A stretch of 49,206 nucleotides of DNA from Gordonia oryzae (GTDB lineage: Bacteria; Actinomycetota; Actinomycetes; Mycobacteriales; Mycobacteriaceae): NCBI RefSeq assembly GCF_003797185.1, contig NZ_RKMH01000021.1:1-49206 (forward strand). Direction: 5' to 3'. A program made the translations under genes and the position numbers. Every line of letters begins with the position of its first letter. Within the stretch, counting starts at the first letter, position 1. The notes under the pieces were generated by a model. The model saw nothing but the letters and a program-made list of their open reading frames with translations, had not been told where the DNA came from and did no database searches. This document shows positions 1 through 8,259 of this stretch, in pieces.

Positions 1-64
1 TCGCGGCCTCGGCGAAAAGATCGGCAGCACCACCAAACTCCGGCCGCATCCAAAAATCGGACAT
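1..64 (-). CDS. 5' end of an unidentified minus-strand gene (partial)
   Basis: The minus strand has an ATG at 64-62 preceded by a good ribosome binding site (GGGGGAAG about 2 bases upstream). The reading frame stays open to the window edge. The visible N-terminus is MSDFWMRPEFGGAADLFAEA, 21 codons in all. I do not recognise the family from so short a stretch, and no function is offered. The AT-rich start codons (GAT TTT TGG) and the clean Shine-Dalgarno argue for a real gene start. The rest of the gene lies outside the window. Confidence 0.5.
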   Translation of the reverse strand, partial: MSDFWMRPEFGGAADLFAEAA

Positions 65-532
65 ACTTCCCCCACAACCGAATTCACTTCTCGAAACTGG
101 TCATCGAAGCTAACACACCGACGGGGAACAGGCAGGTCGCCGACCTCCGGCCGCACCAGGCACAATAGCGGCCATGGGTTCGCCGGTGCCGGCGGCTTGG
201 TGTCGGCGAAGGAGCATAGCCGGTGAAATCCGTAGCCCTTCTTCCAGTTCGGGGTTGCGTGCTCTTTATCGGAGTTCGCGGTCACCAAGGTGGTCGAGGT
301 CGATGATCAACGGATGCCGCGCATCACGGTCGTGGTCAGGGGCCGCGGTGCCTGCGGCTGTCCACGCCTGCGCGCGAGCGGAGTTGATCGCCGACAAGGC
401 TGCGGGTACGTCGGAGGCCAGCGTCGAGATTGGCCGCGACACCGTCGGATCCGAGGAGTCCGGACTCTGTCACCGAACCGGACGCCGCATTGCGCGCCCG
501 ACCAGTTCGACCCACTACACCCCCACGCCGAA
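65..532. other. Intergenic stretch without a convincing gene
   Basis: This stretch lies between the 5' end of the leftmost gene and the 3' end of metZ. It should carry the promoter of the leftmost minus-strand gene. Several overlapping open frames exist, but none has a ribosome binding site, a family signature or a consistent frame. A short frame around 350-460 on the plus strand reads like protein (AELIADKAAGTSEASVEIG) and could be a decayed fragment, but I cannot assign it. Confidence 0.4.
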
Positions 533-1732
533 CTACCCCAGCGCCTGATCCAGATCCGCGAGCAGGTCGTCGATCCCCTCAAGCCCCACGGAGAGCCGAA
601 CGACGGAGTCGCTCAACCCGATTGCGGCGCGTCCGTCTGGGCCCATGGCCCGATGTGTGGTGGTCGCCGGATGCGTGATCAGCGACTTGGAGTCACCGAG
701 GTTGTTCGAGATGTCGATGACGCGCAGAGCGTTGAGCACCTCAAAGGCGCGCTTCTTGCCGTCGATGCCGTCACGGTCGTTGAGTTCAAAGGTCACCACC
801 GTGCCGCCGCCGGACATCTGCGCGGTTGCCAGCTCGTACTGCGGGTGCGAGGTGAGGAAGGGGTATCTGGTCCACCGCACGCGCGGGTCGGCCTCCAGAA
901 ACTCCGCGATCCGCAGCGCCGAGGCCACCGAGGCGTCGACGCGCAGCTTGAGCGTCTCGAGTCCCTTGACGAGAGTCCACGCATTGAACGGCGAGAGCGC
1001 AGGTCCGGTGTGACGCATCAGGGTCTGCACCGGCCCGTCGATGTACTCCTTGGTCCCGAGCACCGCACCGCCCATCACCCGGCCCTGGCCGTCGATGTGC
1101 TTGGTGCCGGAGTAGACGATCACATCGGCCCCCAGGTCCAACCCCTGCTGCAACAGCGGGGTGGCGAACACGTTGTCCAGCACCACCTTTGCTCCCGCAG
1201 CGTGTGCGAACTCGGAGACCTTCACCACGTCGACAAGGCTCTGCATCGGATTCGACGGGGTCTCGAAGAACACCGCATCGGCGGGCGTGGACAACGCCTG
1301 CTCCCACTGCTCGAGGTCTTCGCCGTCAACGAAGTCGGTGTGCACTCCCCACCGGGGCAAGATCTCGTTGGCGACGACGAAGCACGAACCGAACAGACTG
1401 CGTGCGGCGACCAATCGGTCACCGGCCTTCAGCAGCGCACCCAACGACACGAAGACAGCGGCCATTCCGCTCGCGGTGGCAAAACATGCCTCGGCACCCT
1501 CGATCAGCCGCAGCCGCTCCTGGAACATCTCGACGGTCGGGTTGCCGTACCGGGAGTAGACGAAACGCTCGTCCTCACCGGTGAACGCACGCTCGGCAGC
1601 TTCGGCCGAGTCGTAGACATAACCGCTCGTCAGATATAGCGCCTCGGAAGTCTCGAAGAAACCCGACCGATCGAGCCCGCCCCGGACCGAGAGAGTCTCG
1701 GCCGAAACCCCTTCCGGCAGAACTCGACTCAC
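533..1732 (-). CDS. metZ: O-succinylhomoserine sulfhydrylase MetZ
   Basis: This is a PLP-dependent enzyme of the Cys/Met metabolism family that converts O-succinylhomoserine and sulfide to homocysteine in the cytoplasm, a step of methionine synthesis. The product is about 399 residues, the usual length. Family marks are SRYGNPTV near the N-terminus, ATASGMAAVF, ETPSNPMQSL, the PLP-lysine motif SGTKHIDGQGR near residue 208, and the C-terminal THPATTTHRAM. The start chosen is GTG at 1732: it overlaps the stop of the upstream rhodanese gene (GTGA) and has GGAGG five bases before it, inside the rhodanese frame, so the two genes are translationally coupled. A longer frame to 1765 exists but lacks such support. 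Gene order matches Rv0390-Rv0391 of M. tuberculosis from memory. Confidence 0.95.
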   Translation of the reverse strand: MSRVLPEGVSAETLSVRGGLDRSGFFETSEALYLTSGYVYDSAEAAERAFTGEDERFVYSRYGNPTVEMFQERLRLIEGAEACFATASGMAAVFVSLGALLKAGDRLVAARSLFGSCFVVANEILPRWGVHTDFVDGEDLEQWEQALSTPADAVFFETPSNPMQSLVDVVKVSEFAHAAGAKVVLDNVFATPLLQQGLDLGADVIVYSGTKHIDGQGRVMGGAVLGTKEYIDGPVQTLMRHTGPALSPFNAWTLVKGLETLKLRVDASVASALRIAEFLEADPRVRWTRYPFLTSHPQYELATAQMSGGGTVVTFELNDRDGIDGKKRAFEVLNALRVIDISNNLGDSKSLITHPATTTHRAMGPDGRAAIGLSDSVVRLSVGLEGIDDLLADLDQALG

Positions 1733-2142
1733 GACTGCCTCCACGGTAGGTCGAGGGCACGCCAACCCTTGGAACCACGGTGATCGAATTCGTCCAGCGG
1801 CCCCTCGAAGCCGTCGACAACGTTGTACGCCTTGGCGACACCGTCGGCGGTGGCCGCCTCGGCGGCACCGATCGAGCGATGCCCGGAGCGGCAGATGAAG
1901 ATCACCTCGTCGTCGTCGGCCACACCGGCATCACGCAACTCGGCGATGAATCCTTCATTCGGAGTGCCGTGGGGAAAAGTGTTCCACTCGATGAAAAGTG
2001 GTTTCTTGCCAAGGATTTCGAGGTCAGGGACACCGACGAAGGACCATTCGGCGCGGGTGCGACAGTCGACGAGTTTCGCCTTCGGGTTCTGCTCGAGCTT
2101 CTCCCACGCCTGCGTAGGAGTCAGATCTCCGGCATACGTCAT
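1729..2142 (-). CDS. Rhodanese-like sulfurtransferase
   Basis: This is a single-domain rhodanese of 137 residues. The active-site loop CRSGHRS has its catalytic cysteine near residue 84, inside the typical context VIFICRSGHRSIGAAE. The N-terminal part contains the usual LVDCRTRAEWSFVG strand-loop. Such proteins carry a persulfide sulfur; next to metZ it may supply or handle reduced sulfur for homocysteine synthesis, which is inference from context. The ATG overlaps the stop of the upstream membrane-protein gene (ATGA), and its own stop overlaps the metZ start, so three genes form one coupled minus-strand operon. Confidence 0.9.
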   Translation of the reverse strand: MTYAGDLTPTQAWEKLEQNPKAKLVDCRTRAEWSFVGVPDLEILGKKPLFIEWNTFPHGTPNEGFIAELRDAGVADDDEVIFICRSGHRSIGAAEAATADGVAKAYNVVDGFEGPLDEFDHRGSKGWRALDLPWRQS

Positions 2143-2633
2143 GGCTTACACACCTTCCAGTTCCCGTCTTCCCGAATCGCGGCAACCTTGGTCGTCTGCG
2201 TCTGATCGGACTTCTTGTCGAAATGCCAATGTACCGTCGCGGTCGCCCGATCACCGGACACCGCCACGTCACTGATCGTCGGAATCACGATCCGCCCGTT
2301 GGTGTCCAACGATTGCCGGTTCTGCGTCACAAACTCCGGCTTCGACGGAAATCCCGCCGAACCAAGGTCGGCGCTGCAGGTGTGCTCACGGAAAGCCGCG
2401 TAGTCGACATTGTTGCGGGCGGTGTACAGATCGTTGATCGCGTACTGCACCTTCGCCGAGTCACTCGCCCGGTCCTGCGCCGGACGGAACGCGTACGAGA
2501 GCGCGATCCCGCCGGCCGCGAGAGCAACAACCGCCAGGGCCACCCAGAACGGCCACGCGTTGCGCCATGACGGAGTGGCCGGCTCGTCGGGGATCACGTC
2601 CGGCTCGGCCCGCTTGGCTGCGCGTTTTGCCAT
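2139..2633 (-). CDS. Single-pass membrane protein with extracytoplasmic NTF2-like domain
   Basis: The product is 164 residues when started at the ATG at 2633 (MAKRAAKR); a frame open to 2666 adds 11 unlikely residues. A basic cytoplasmic tail is followed by one transmembrane helix at roughly residues 24-46 (WPFWVALAVVALAAGGIALS). The outer domain ends in DGNWKVCKP, with one further cysteine (EHTCSADL). This C-terminal signature resembles the DUF4878 / Mce-associated NTF2-like fold and recurs in the large protein at 23951-26026. The function is unknown. The stop overlaps the rhodanese start (ATGA), so it is the first gene of the metZ operon. No strong Shine-Dalgarno is seen. Confidence 0.75.
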   Translation of the reverse strand: MAKRAAKRAEPDVIPDEPATPSWRNAWPFWVALAVVALAAGGIALSYAFRPAQDRASDSAKVQYAINDLYTARNNVDYAAFREHTCSADLGSAGFPSKPEFVTQNRQSLDTNGRIVIPTISDVAVSGDRATATVHWHFDKKSDQTQTTKVAAIREDGNWKVCKP

Positions 2634-2753
2634 GTCGGAGAGTGTATCGACGCAATCTGGATGCAACGTGGGCGCCCTCGGCCGACCGTGCCGCCGGTCA
2701 CACGTTTTCGGGTAAGGCTATCCGCGGATGCAGAACCCGACGAAGGAAAAGTC

Positions 2754-3080
2754 ATGGTGGTGCCCACCCGACCGGCCCGATTCGCCCCCGACGTCGATGC
2801 CGACGCTCCACCAGTGGGTTTCTATCGTTCGATCTCGGCAGACACCATCAGCATGCGCAGGCAGGCCGACGTCGTCCTCCTCGACCGGCAGAGCGCCAAC
2901 GACCGGCTCCGCGAGACCACCAACTGGACCGGTCAGCCGTTTGTCATCGGCGGCCGCAGCACCTTGGTCAACCCGGAGTTCGGGATCGCCAGGGGGGCGT
3001 GCCGACAGTGCTGTCCCATCTCATGGATCGCCGCCCAATCCATCGCGCAGATCGCCGACCCTGCGGGCCACGCGACCTGA
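2754..3080 (+). CDS. Hypothetical protein, possibly degenerate
   Basis: The ATG at 2754 is preceded by AAGGAAAA, a plausible ribosome binding site, and opens a frame of 108 residues. The first two thirds read like a soluble protein (VGFYRSISADTISMRRQADV, then NWTGQPFVIGGRSTL). From about 2990 the frame looks poor, and a different frame (GGVPTVLSHLMDRR) looks more protein-like, which suggests a frameshift and decay. I do not recognise the family. It is divergent from the metZ operon and lies upstream of fprA on the same strand. Confidence 0.35.
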   Translation: MVVPTRPARFAPDVDADAPPVGFYRSISADTISMRRQADVVLLDRQSANDRLRETTNWTGQPFVIGGRSTLVNPEFGIARGACRQCCPISWIAAQSIAQIADPAGHAT

Positions 3081-3108
3081 CGTGGACACCACGCGGGTGC
3101 GGGTTGTG

Positions 3109-3127
3109 TGAGGTCACCCTAACCGCA
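3109..3127. promoter_or_regulatory. Weak IdeR/DtxR-like box upstream of fprA
   Basis: The 19 bases TGAGGTCACCCTAACCGCA match the iron-box consensus TTAGGTTAGGCTAACCTAA at 13 positions by my count. The right half (CTAACC) is well kept. It lies about 110 bases before the fprA start. Redox partners of ferredoxin are plausible iron-regulated genes, but a 13/19 match in GC-rich DNA is weak evidence. Confidence 0.25.
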
Positions 3128-3236
3128 GATTTTGGGTACGGGCTGCCAGGGCCTACCGTAGAAGGGATAAGCATCAACGCACCGCCTCGTACCGCGGGCG
3201 TGTGATCTCCGTCGAGAACCGAGGTACTGACACTCC

Positions 3237-4628
3237 ATGACCGATCAAGCTCGCCCGCTGCGCGTGGCCATCGTCGGCGCGGGTCCCGCCGGGATCTACG
3301 CCGCCGACGCCCTGATGAAGTCCGACACCGCCAAGGACCGCGGCGTGTCGATCGACCTCTTCGAGCGCATGCCCGCGCCCTTCGGCCTCATCCGGTACGG
3401 CGTCGCGCCCGACCACCCCCGCATCAAGGGCATCATCACCGCCCTGCACAAGGTCCTCGACAAGCCGCAGGTCCGCCTGCTCGGCAACATCGACTACGGC
3501 ACCGACATCACCCTCGACGAGCTCAAGTCGCACTACGACGCGGTGATCTTCTCCACCGGCGCCACCGACGACCGCGCTCTGCAGATCCCCGGCGTCGACC
3601 TCGAACGCTCCTACGGCGCAGCGCAATTCGTCGCCTGGTACGACGGTCATCCGGATTTTCCGCGAGAATGGCCGCTCGAGGAGGAGAAGGTCGCCGTCAT
3701 CGGCGTCGGCAACGTCGCGCTCGACGTCGCACGCGTGCTCGCCAAGACCGGCGACGAACTACTGCCCACCGAGATCCCCGACAACGTCTACCAAGGCCTC
3801 AAGAACAACAAGGCCCTGGAGGTGCACGTCTTCGGTCGTCGCGGTCCTGCCCAGGCGAAGTTCACCCCGCTCGAGCTCAAGGAGCTCGACCACTCGCCGA
3901 ATATCGAGGTCGTCGTGAACCCCGAGGACATCGACTACGACGAGGGCTCCGCCGTCGCGCGCCGCGGATCGAAGATCACCGACCAGGTCGCCACGATCAT
4001 CGAGAACTACGCCATCCGCGACCCCAAGCAGGGCGCCATCCACAAGCTGTTCCTGCACTTCTTCGAGAGCCCCACCGAAATCCTCGGCGAGGACGGCAAG
4101 GTCGTCGGGCTGCGCACCGAGCGCACCCAGCTCGACGGCACCGGCAATGTCAAGCCGACCGGCAGGTTCACCGACTGGGACGTCACCGCGGTCTACCGGG
4201 CCGTCGGCTACCTCTCGGACAACCTGCCGCAGATCCCGTTCGACAGCCAGGCCGGCGTCATCCCGAACGAGGCCGGACGCGTCTTCGACGAAGGCGCCCA
4301 CCTGACCGGGCTCTACACCACCGGGTGGGTCAAACGCGGACCCGTCGGACTCATCGGCCACACCAAGGGTGACGCCAACGAGACCGTCGACTGCATCATC
4401 GAGGACATGACGAACGGCGCGCTGCTCGAGCCCGCGCATCCCGCGCAGAATGCGGTCATCGAGTTGCTCGAGTCCAAGAACATCCCGTTCACCACCTGGG
4501 ACGGCTGGTACCGGCTCGACGAGCACGAGCGTTCCCTGGGTGCCGAACAGGGCCGCGAGCGCGTCAAGGTGGTCGAGCGTGAGGACATGCTCGCCGCCTC
4601 CGAGCCGCACAAGGTGCAGAAGGCCTGA
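3237..4628 (+). CDS. fprA: Ferredoxin--NADP(+) reductase FprA (adrenodoxin-reductase type)
   Basis: This is a flavoprotein that moves electrons between NADPH and ferredoxin, supplying cytochromes P450 and iron-sulfur assembly in the cytoplasm. The product has 463 residues, close to Rv3106 FprA. The FAD-binding motif GAGPAG is at residues 14-19, followed by the adrenodoxin-reductase signature PFGLIRYGVAPDHP. The NADP-binding segment GVGNVALDVARVL lies near residues 157-169, and FGRRGPAQAKFT follows it. The C-terminal part has GWVKRGPVGLIGHTK, typical of the family. The gene is monocistronic and ends in a strong hairpin. Confidence 0.95.
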   Translation: MTDQARPLRVAIVGAGPAGIYAADALMKSDTAKDRGVSIDLFERMPAPFGLIRYGVAPDHPRIKGIITALHKVLDKPQVRLLGNIDYGTDITLDELKSHYDAVIFSTGATDDRALQIPGVDLERSYGAAQFVAWYDGHPDFPREWPLEEEKVAVIGVGNVALDVARVLAKTGDELLPTEIPDNVYQGLKNNKALEVHVFGRRGPAQAKFTPLELKELDHSPNIEVVVNPEDIDYDEGSAVARRGSKITDQVATIIENYAIRDPKQGAIHKLFLHFFESPTEILGEDGKVVGLRTERTQLDGTGNVKPTGRFTDWDVTAVYRAVGYLSDNLPQIPFDSQAGVIPNEAGRVFDEGAHLTGLYTTGWVKRGPVGLIGHTKGDANETVDCIIEDMTNGALLEPAHPAQNAVIELLESKNIPFTTWDGWYRLDEHERSLGAEQGRERVKVVEREDMLAASEPHKVQKA

Positions 4629-4641
4629 CACGCGGCTGACG

Positions 4642-4673
4642 AGAGTGGGGGAGGTGTTGTCCTCCCCCACTCT
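4642..4673. terminator. Hairpin terminator after fprA
   Basis: This is a perfect 13-base-pair stem, AGAGTGGGGGAGG against CCTCCCCCACTCT, with a six-base loop. It starts 14 bases after the fprA stop. A long T-run is absent, as is usual in actinobacteria. Confidence 0.85.
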
Positions 4674-4737
4674 TACGTTCGTTTCCAAGCAATCCCCAGC
4701 GGACGAACGAAAGCCTTGGGAAGAAGCCGGACACACA

Positions 4738-4773
4738 GCGAGGGGCGAGACGGAGATCCGCCTCGCCCCTCGC
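4738..4773. terminator. Hairpin terminator for the convergent secreted-protein gene
   Basis: This is a perfect 12-base-pair stem, GCGAGGGGCGAG against CTCGCCCCTCGC, with an inner CGGA/TCCG extension. It lies 23 bases beyond the stop of the minus-strand gene at 4796-5296. Together with the fprA hairpin it separates two convergent genes. Confidence 0.8.
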
Positions 4774-4795
4774 TGACTGTGAGAGTGGTTGTCGC

Positions 4796-5296
4796 TCAGC
4801 CCTGCTGAATGGCCGGTAGCAGGTTCTGCGGTCCCGGCGCGTTCTGCGGTGCCGGGATCTGACGCACATTGGCCCAGAAGCCGAAGTTGTTGGCCAGGTT
4901 CTCTACCTGCGCGCCGATGGTGTAGCCGGAGATCGACGACGGCCAGCAACCGGCCCACTTGGTCTCGACGTAGCGGTAGAACTGACCGGGCTTGAGCAGA
5001 CCGGCGGGCTGACCGGCGATCCGGACCTGCTTGGTGGCCCCGCCGATCTCGGTGACGTTGACGTTGGTCATGGTCGAGCCACCGACGTTCTTCACGCCCA
5101 TCCACCGGGTCATCTGCCACAGCGGTCCGGAATCCCAGTTCGGGCCCCACCGCTTGAACTCGCAACTCACGCCGCCCAGCATGGCCAGATCGCCCGGCCC
5201 TGCGGCCTGCGCCTCACCCGCTGCGGCCAAGGTGCCACCGGCGATACCGGCGGCGACCGCCGTTGCCGCGACGGCTCGCTTCATCGTCTTCTTCAT
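4796..5296 (-). CDS. Small secreted protein of unknown function
   Basis: The product has 166 residues. The ATG at 5296 has a strong AAGGAG site seven bases upstream; the frame runs on to 5617 but without support. The N-terminus is a clear Sec signal peptide: MKKTMKRA, a run of small hydrophobic residues, and a likely cleavage after GEAQA. The mature part of about 133 residues holds two cysteines (GVSCEFKRW and WAGCWPS), which may form a disulfide, and many aromatic residues. It ends in a Pro/Gln-rich tail. I recognise no domain. It is probably an exported or cell-wall-associated protein and is transcribed alone. Confidence 0.8.
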   Translation of the reverse strand: MKKTMKRAVAATAVAAGIAGGTLAAAGEAQAAGPGDLAMLGGVSCEFKRWGPNWDSGPLWQMTRWMGVKNVGGSTMTNVNVTEIGGATKQVRIAGQPAGLLKPGQFYRYVETKWAGCWPSSISGYTIGAQVENLANNFGFWANVRQIPAPQNAPGPQNLLPAIQQG

Positions 5297-5483
5297 GTCG
5301 ACTCCTTCTTCGTCGATCGGGCCTCGAAACCGTGGACGACTCCGAGGCTGCGAACTCCTACGACGCCCCCGCGCCGAGATGCTTACGTCTCCTTCTATCG
5401 CACTCTCACAGGCAACCGTTACGTCGGTCTCGCAATCGTTGCCGCACGGCAGCCGGATCGTCATCGAGTCCACCACCAACAAC

Positions 5484-5502
5484 TGACGTAAGGCTAACCT
5501 TT
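5484..5502 (+). promoter_or_regulatory. IdeR/DtxR iron box
   Basis: The 19 bases TGACGTAAGGCTAACCTTT match the consensus TTAGGTTAGGCTAACCTAA at 14 positions, with an unbroken AGGCTAACCT core. It ends 5 bases before the ATG at 5508, where an iron repressor would block transcription of a siderophore-uptake gene. What follows is only a wreck of such genes. Confidence 0.55.
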
Positions 5503-5507
5503 CCGCC

Positions 5508-5586
5508 ATGCCGCGCCGGACTACTGGTGATCCTCGCCGTGCCCGTGGTCGCCAGCATCGGGTCGGTGCTGATCTGTTCGTCATGA
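5508..5586 (+). pseudogene. Remnant of a FecCD-type siderophore ABC permease (N-terminus)
   Basis: After the iron box, a frame translating as AGLLVILAVPVVASIGSVLI resembles the first membrane helix of FecCD-family permeases, which usually reads like LLxxLLxxASIAIGSRP. It is out of frame with the nearby ATG at 5508 and stops at 5584-5586. Only about 25 codons survive of a gene that normally has about 340 codons. The match is by eye to a hydrophobic segment. It is made credible by the iron box upstream and the ABC ATPase remnant directly downstream. Confidence 0.45.
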
Positions 5587-5776
5587 GTGACGGACAACTG
5601 GTTCCGACATGGCGCATCCGACGCGGTGATCACCGCCGAACTCCTCGGCGACGCCTTCGGGCCTGCGCACGCAGGTGGTTACCGACCCGGTATTCGGTGG
5701 CCCGATGATCGTGCCGATCGGCACGCACACGGCACGCCGGATATCCGGTGCACGTGGGGTGTTCGGCGAGCGGTAG
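5571..5776 (+). pseudogene. Remnant of a siderophore ABC transporter ATPase (C-terminus, two frameshifts)
   Basis: Three consecutive pieces together read like the last 65 residues of a FecE/FepC-type ATPase. DLFVMSDGQLV runs 5571-5603, RHGASDAVITAELLGDAF runs 5605-5658, and GLRTQVVTDPVFGG with MIVPIGTH runs from 5660 to a TAG at 5774. The family normally ends with a motif like VMxDGxIVAxGPPxEVVTAELVEEVFG...VIPDPxTGTPxVVP. A single extra base near 5604 and another near 5659 explain the two frame changes. The Walker and signature regions are missing, so an internal deletion joined the permease start to the ATPase end. Confidence 0.7.
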
Positions 5777-5809
5777 GCCGTTCGGTCACCGGACGGCTGT
5801 CCTGGGATC

Positions 5810-6292
5810 TCACAAGGCAATCGCCCCGGCCAGCCAGGTTCCCGACGCGAGCGACGCGCCGAACAACTCGATACCGATCGTCACCGCCGCCGCCTTGGTC
5901 GCCGCCACCGTACCGCGCCACGCAGCGCCAACCGTGCGGGTACGCACGAGCTCGGAAACCAGTGCACCGGCAAGGAAACCGAAGAACAACCCGACGACGG
6001 GCACCATGAAGAACCCGACGATCCCCACCACCCCGCCAACCACGATGGTGCGGTTGGGGATCTCGTGACGACGCAGAACACGGCCGGCCACAACATATTT
6101 GACGATCTCACCGACACCGATCAGCGCCACAGCGAGTGCGAACACCGCCCACGCCCAGCCGCCGACGATGATCGCCCACACCAGGATCGACACCACGACC
6201 AGCAGTGCGCCAGGCAGCACCGGAACGACGATTCCCAACAGCCCCAAGGCAATACAGACACCGACGATGATCTCGCCATACAGGGGCATCAA
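5810..6292 (-). CDS. DUF456 membrane protein
   Basis: The product has 160 residues, nearly all hydrophobic, with about four to five membrane segments. The N-terminus (GIVVPVLPGALLVVVSILVWA) and the central VGGVVGIVGFFMVPVVGLF followed by GALVSEL are typical of DUF456 proteins. Their function is unknown. It starts 9 bases after the purT stop on the same strand, so the two are likely co-transcribed, with purT first. Downstream lies the decayed ABC locus on the opposite strand. Confidence 0.85.
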   Translation of the reverse strand: MMPLYGEIIVGVCIALGLLGIVVPVLPGALLVVVSILVWAIIVGGWAWAVFALAVALIGVGEIVKYVVAGRVLRRHEIPNRTIVVGGVVGIVGFFMVPVVGLFFGFLAGALVSELVRTRTVGAAWRGTVAATKAAAVTIGIELFGASLASGTWLAGAIAL

Positions 6293-6301
6293 TCGACCGC
6301 T

Positions 6302-8152
6302 TTACTCGACCCTGGACGGGAAATCCGACCCGGCCGCCTCCGGACGCGGCGCCCCTGGCCCCGCCGGGGGTCGCTGTCCCGGGCCGGGCACTCCCGCGGA
6401 CGCGGGCCCACGCGGTCCCGGTGCCGGACCACCCTGAGGCCCACGCGGACGCGGGCCGCCCGGTGGTGGTGCGACCGGGGGCGGTCCCATCGGCGGCCGG
6501 CCCGGGGGGCGTCCCGGCCCGCCGGGAGGCGTCTGACCCGGCTGCGGGCGCGGCGGGGGTCCCCAGACGGGCGGCCCACCAGGTGGCGGCCCGCCGTGCT
6601 GAGGTCCCACCGGTCCTCGCGGCGGCGGTCCGGCCAGACGCACCGGGGCCGGGGGCGGTACCGGCGCGGGCGCACCGCGACGCGCTTCGCGCCCGGCCAC
6701 CGGTGTGACGATCGACGCGGCCTGCACCGCACGTTCGCGGGCCGTCGAGACATCGTCGGCGGTTGCGGTGACCACCCCGACACGTCGCCGATGGAAGCTC
6801 TCGGGTTTGCCGAACAATCGAATATCGGTCTCCGGTACAGCGAGTGCTCGCGCAACGTTCTCGAAGCCGATCGCCTTCTCGTCGAGCTGACCGTAGATCA
6901 CCGCCGACGCGCCCGGCGAGGCCAGCGTCACATCCACCGGCAGCCCGAGGATGGCACGTGCGTGCATCTCGAACTCACTGAGACGCTGGGTAGCCAAGGT
7001 GACCAGACCGGTGTCGTGCGGCCGCGGACTGACCTCGGAAAAATAGACGTCATCGCCCTTGACGAACAGTTCGACGCCGAAAATGCCACGGCCACCGATC
7101 TTTCCGTCCCCGAGCGCGGTCGCGATCCGGGCGGCGATCGAGGTGGCGGCACCCAACGCATCGGTGGTCATCTCGTGCGGCTGCCAGCTCTCGACGTAGT
7201 CGCCGTTGACCTGCTTGTGCCCGATCGGCGCACAGAAGTGGGAGGTCAGTCGTCCGGTTGTCGGGTCGATAGCACGCACCGTGAGCAGAGTGATCTCGAA
7301 GTCGAAATCGACCCAGCCCTCGACGATCACGCGTTCGCCGGCGACGCGCCCACCCGTGGTCGCACGCTGCCAGGCGGACTCGATGTCGGCGGCGCTCTTG
7401 AGAACGGTCTGCCCCTTACCCGACGACGACATGACCGGCTTCACCACGCACGGGTAGCCGATCTGGGTGACCGCCACAGTCATCTCGTCGAGTGAACCGG
7501 CGAACAGGTACGGCGACGTCGGCAATCCGAGGTCCTCGTCGGCCAGACGGCGGATGCCCTCGCGGTTCATCGTTGCGATCACCGCTGACGCGGTCGGGAT
7601 GACCTCGGCCAGCCCCTGCTTCTCGACGGTTCCGAGGGCCTCGGTCGCAATGGCCTCGATCTCGGGCACCACATAGTGGGGGCGATACTTCTCCACCAGC
7701 GCGAGCACCGCGTCGCCGTCGGTCATGTCGATGACCTCGGCGTGATGGGCCACCTGGTGACCGGGAGCGTTTTCGTAGCGATCCACGGCGACCACCTCGA
7801 CGCCGAGTCGCTGGAAGGCGATCACGAGTTCTTTGCCGAGTTCGCCGGCACCGAGCACCATCACTCGGGTGGCGGTCGGCGACAACGGCGTCCCGAGCAG
7901 ATCGGGCGGACCGATGGGTACAGACGCGGGACGACGGACCACCTGCACCTGCGCGGGCGCCGGGGCGACCGCGTCCGGCTTCTGCAATCCGACGGCGGGC
8001 TCACCGGCAGGCTCGCCCCCCGGCGCCGGCACCGGAACCACCGGGGCCTGCCCAGACGACGACAGCCCAGACGATTCCGACGCCTGCGGGGGCGGCGCGT
8101 CCGGACGCGAAGGCTCCTCAGAGGCGGCGCCGCTGTCGATGTTCGAGGTCAT
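6302..8152 (-). CDS. purT: Formate-dependent GAR transformylase PurT with long disordered tails
   Basis: PurT is an ATP-grasp enzyme that makes formyl-GAR from GAR, formate and ATP in purine synthesis. E. coli PurT is about 392 residues; this product is about 616 from the ATG at 8152, and a GTG at 8173 is an alternative start. The core (about residues 90-485) has [77 protein letters not shown] in its parts, and [14 protein letters not shown]. Before it lie about 90 Ser/Pro/Ala-rich residues. After it come about 130 residues dominated by Pro, Gly and Arg in a collagen-like pattern. The tail is in frame, with no stop or frameshift. DUF456 follows in the same operon. Confidence 0.93.
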   Translation of the reverse strand: MTSNIDSGAASEEPSRPDAPPPQASESSGLSSSGQAPVVPVPAPGGEPAGEPAVGLQKPDAVAPAPAQVQVVRRPASVPIGPPDLLGTPLSPTATRVMVLGAGELGKELVIAFQRLGVEVVAVDRYENAPGHQVAHHAEVIDMTDGDAVLALVEKYRPHYVVPEIEAIATEALGTVEKQGLAEVIPTASAVIATMNREGIRRLADEDLGLPTSPYLFAGSLDEMTVAVTQIGYPCVVKPVMSSSGKGQTVLKSAADIESAWQRATTGGRVAGERVIVEGWVDFDFEITLLTVRAIDPTTGRLTSHFCAPIGHKQVNGDYVESWQPHEMTTDALGAATSIAARIATALGDGKIGGRGIFGVELFVKGDDVYFSEVSPRPHDTGLVTLATQRLSEFEMHARAILGLPVDVTLASPGASAVIYGQLDEKAIGFENVARALAVPETDIRLFGKPESFHRRRVGVVTATADDVSTARERAVQAASIVTPVAGREARRGAPAPVPPPAPVRLAGPPPRGPVGPQHGGPPPGGPPVWGPPPRPQPGQTPPGGPGRPPGRPPMGPPPVAPPPGGPRPRGPQGGPAPGPRGPASAGVPGPGQRPPAGPGAPRPEAAGSDFPSRVE

Positions 8153-8259
8153 TCTGTGGATTCTACGTGGCACCCGATCGGTGGGTCATCCACACCGCGC
8201 ACAGCCGGCACCACTCGATGCACGGCTGTGACCTGCGCCGACACCCACCGACTCGCGGT

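Noticed and set aside
290..1639. Long plus-strand open frame of 449 codons
   Set aside because: It lies antisense to metZ and is a shadow of that gene's GC-rich codon pattern; no family signature.
6065..7495. Plus-strand open frame of 476 codons opposite purT/DUF456
   Set aside because: The minus-strand genes have complete family motifs; this frame is Arg/His-rich noise.
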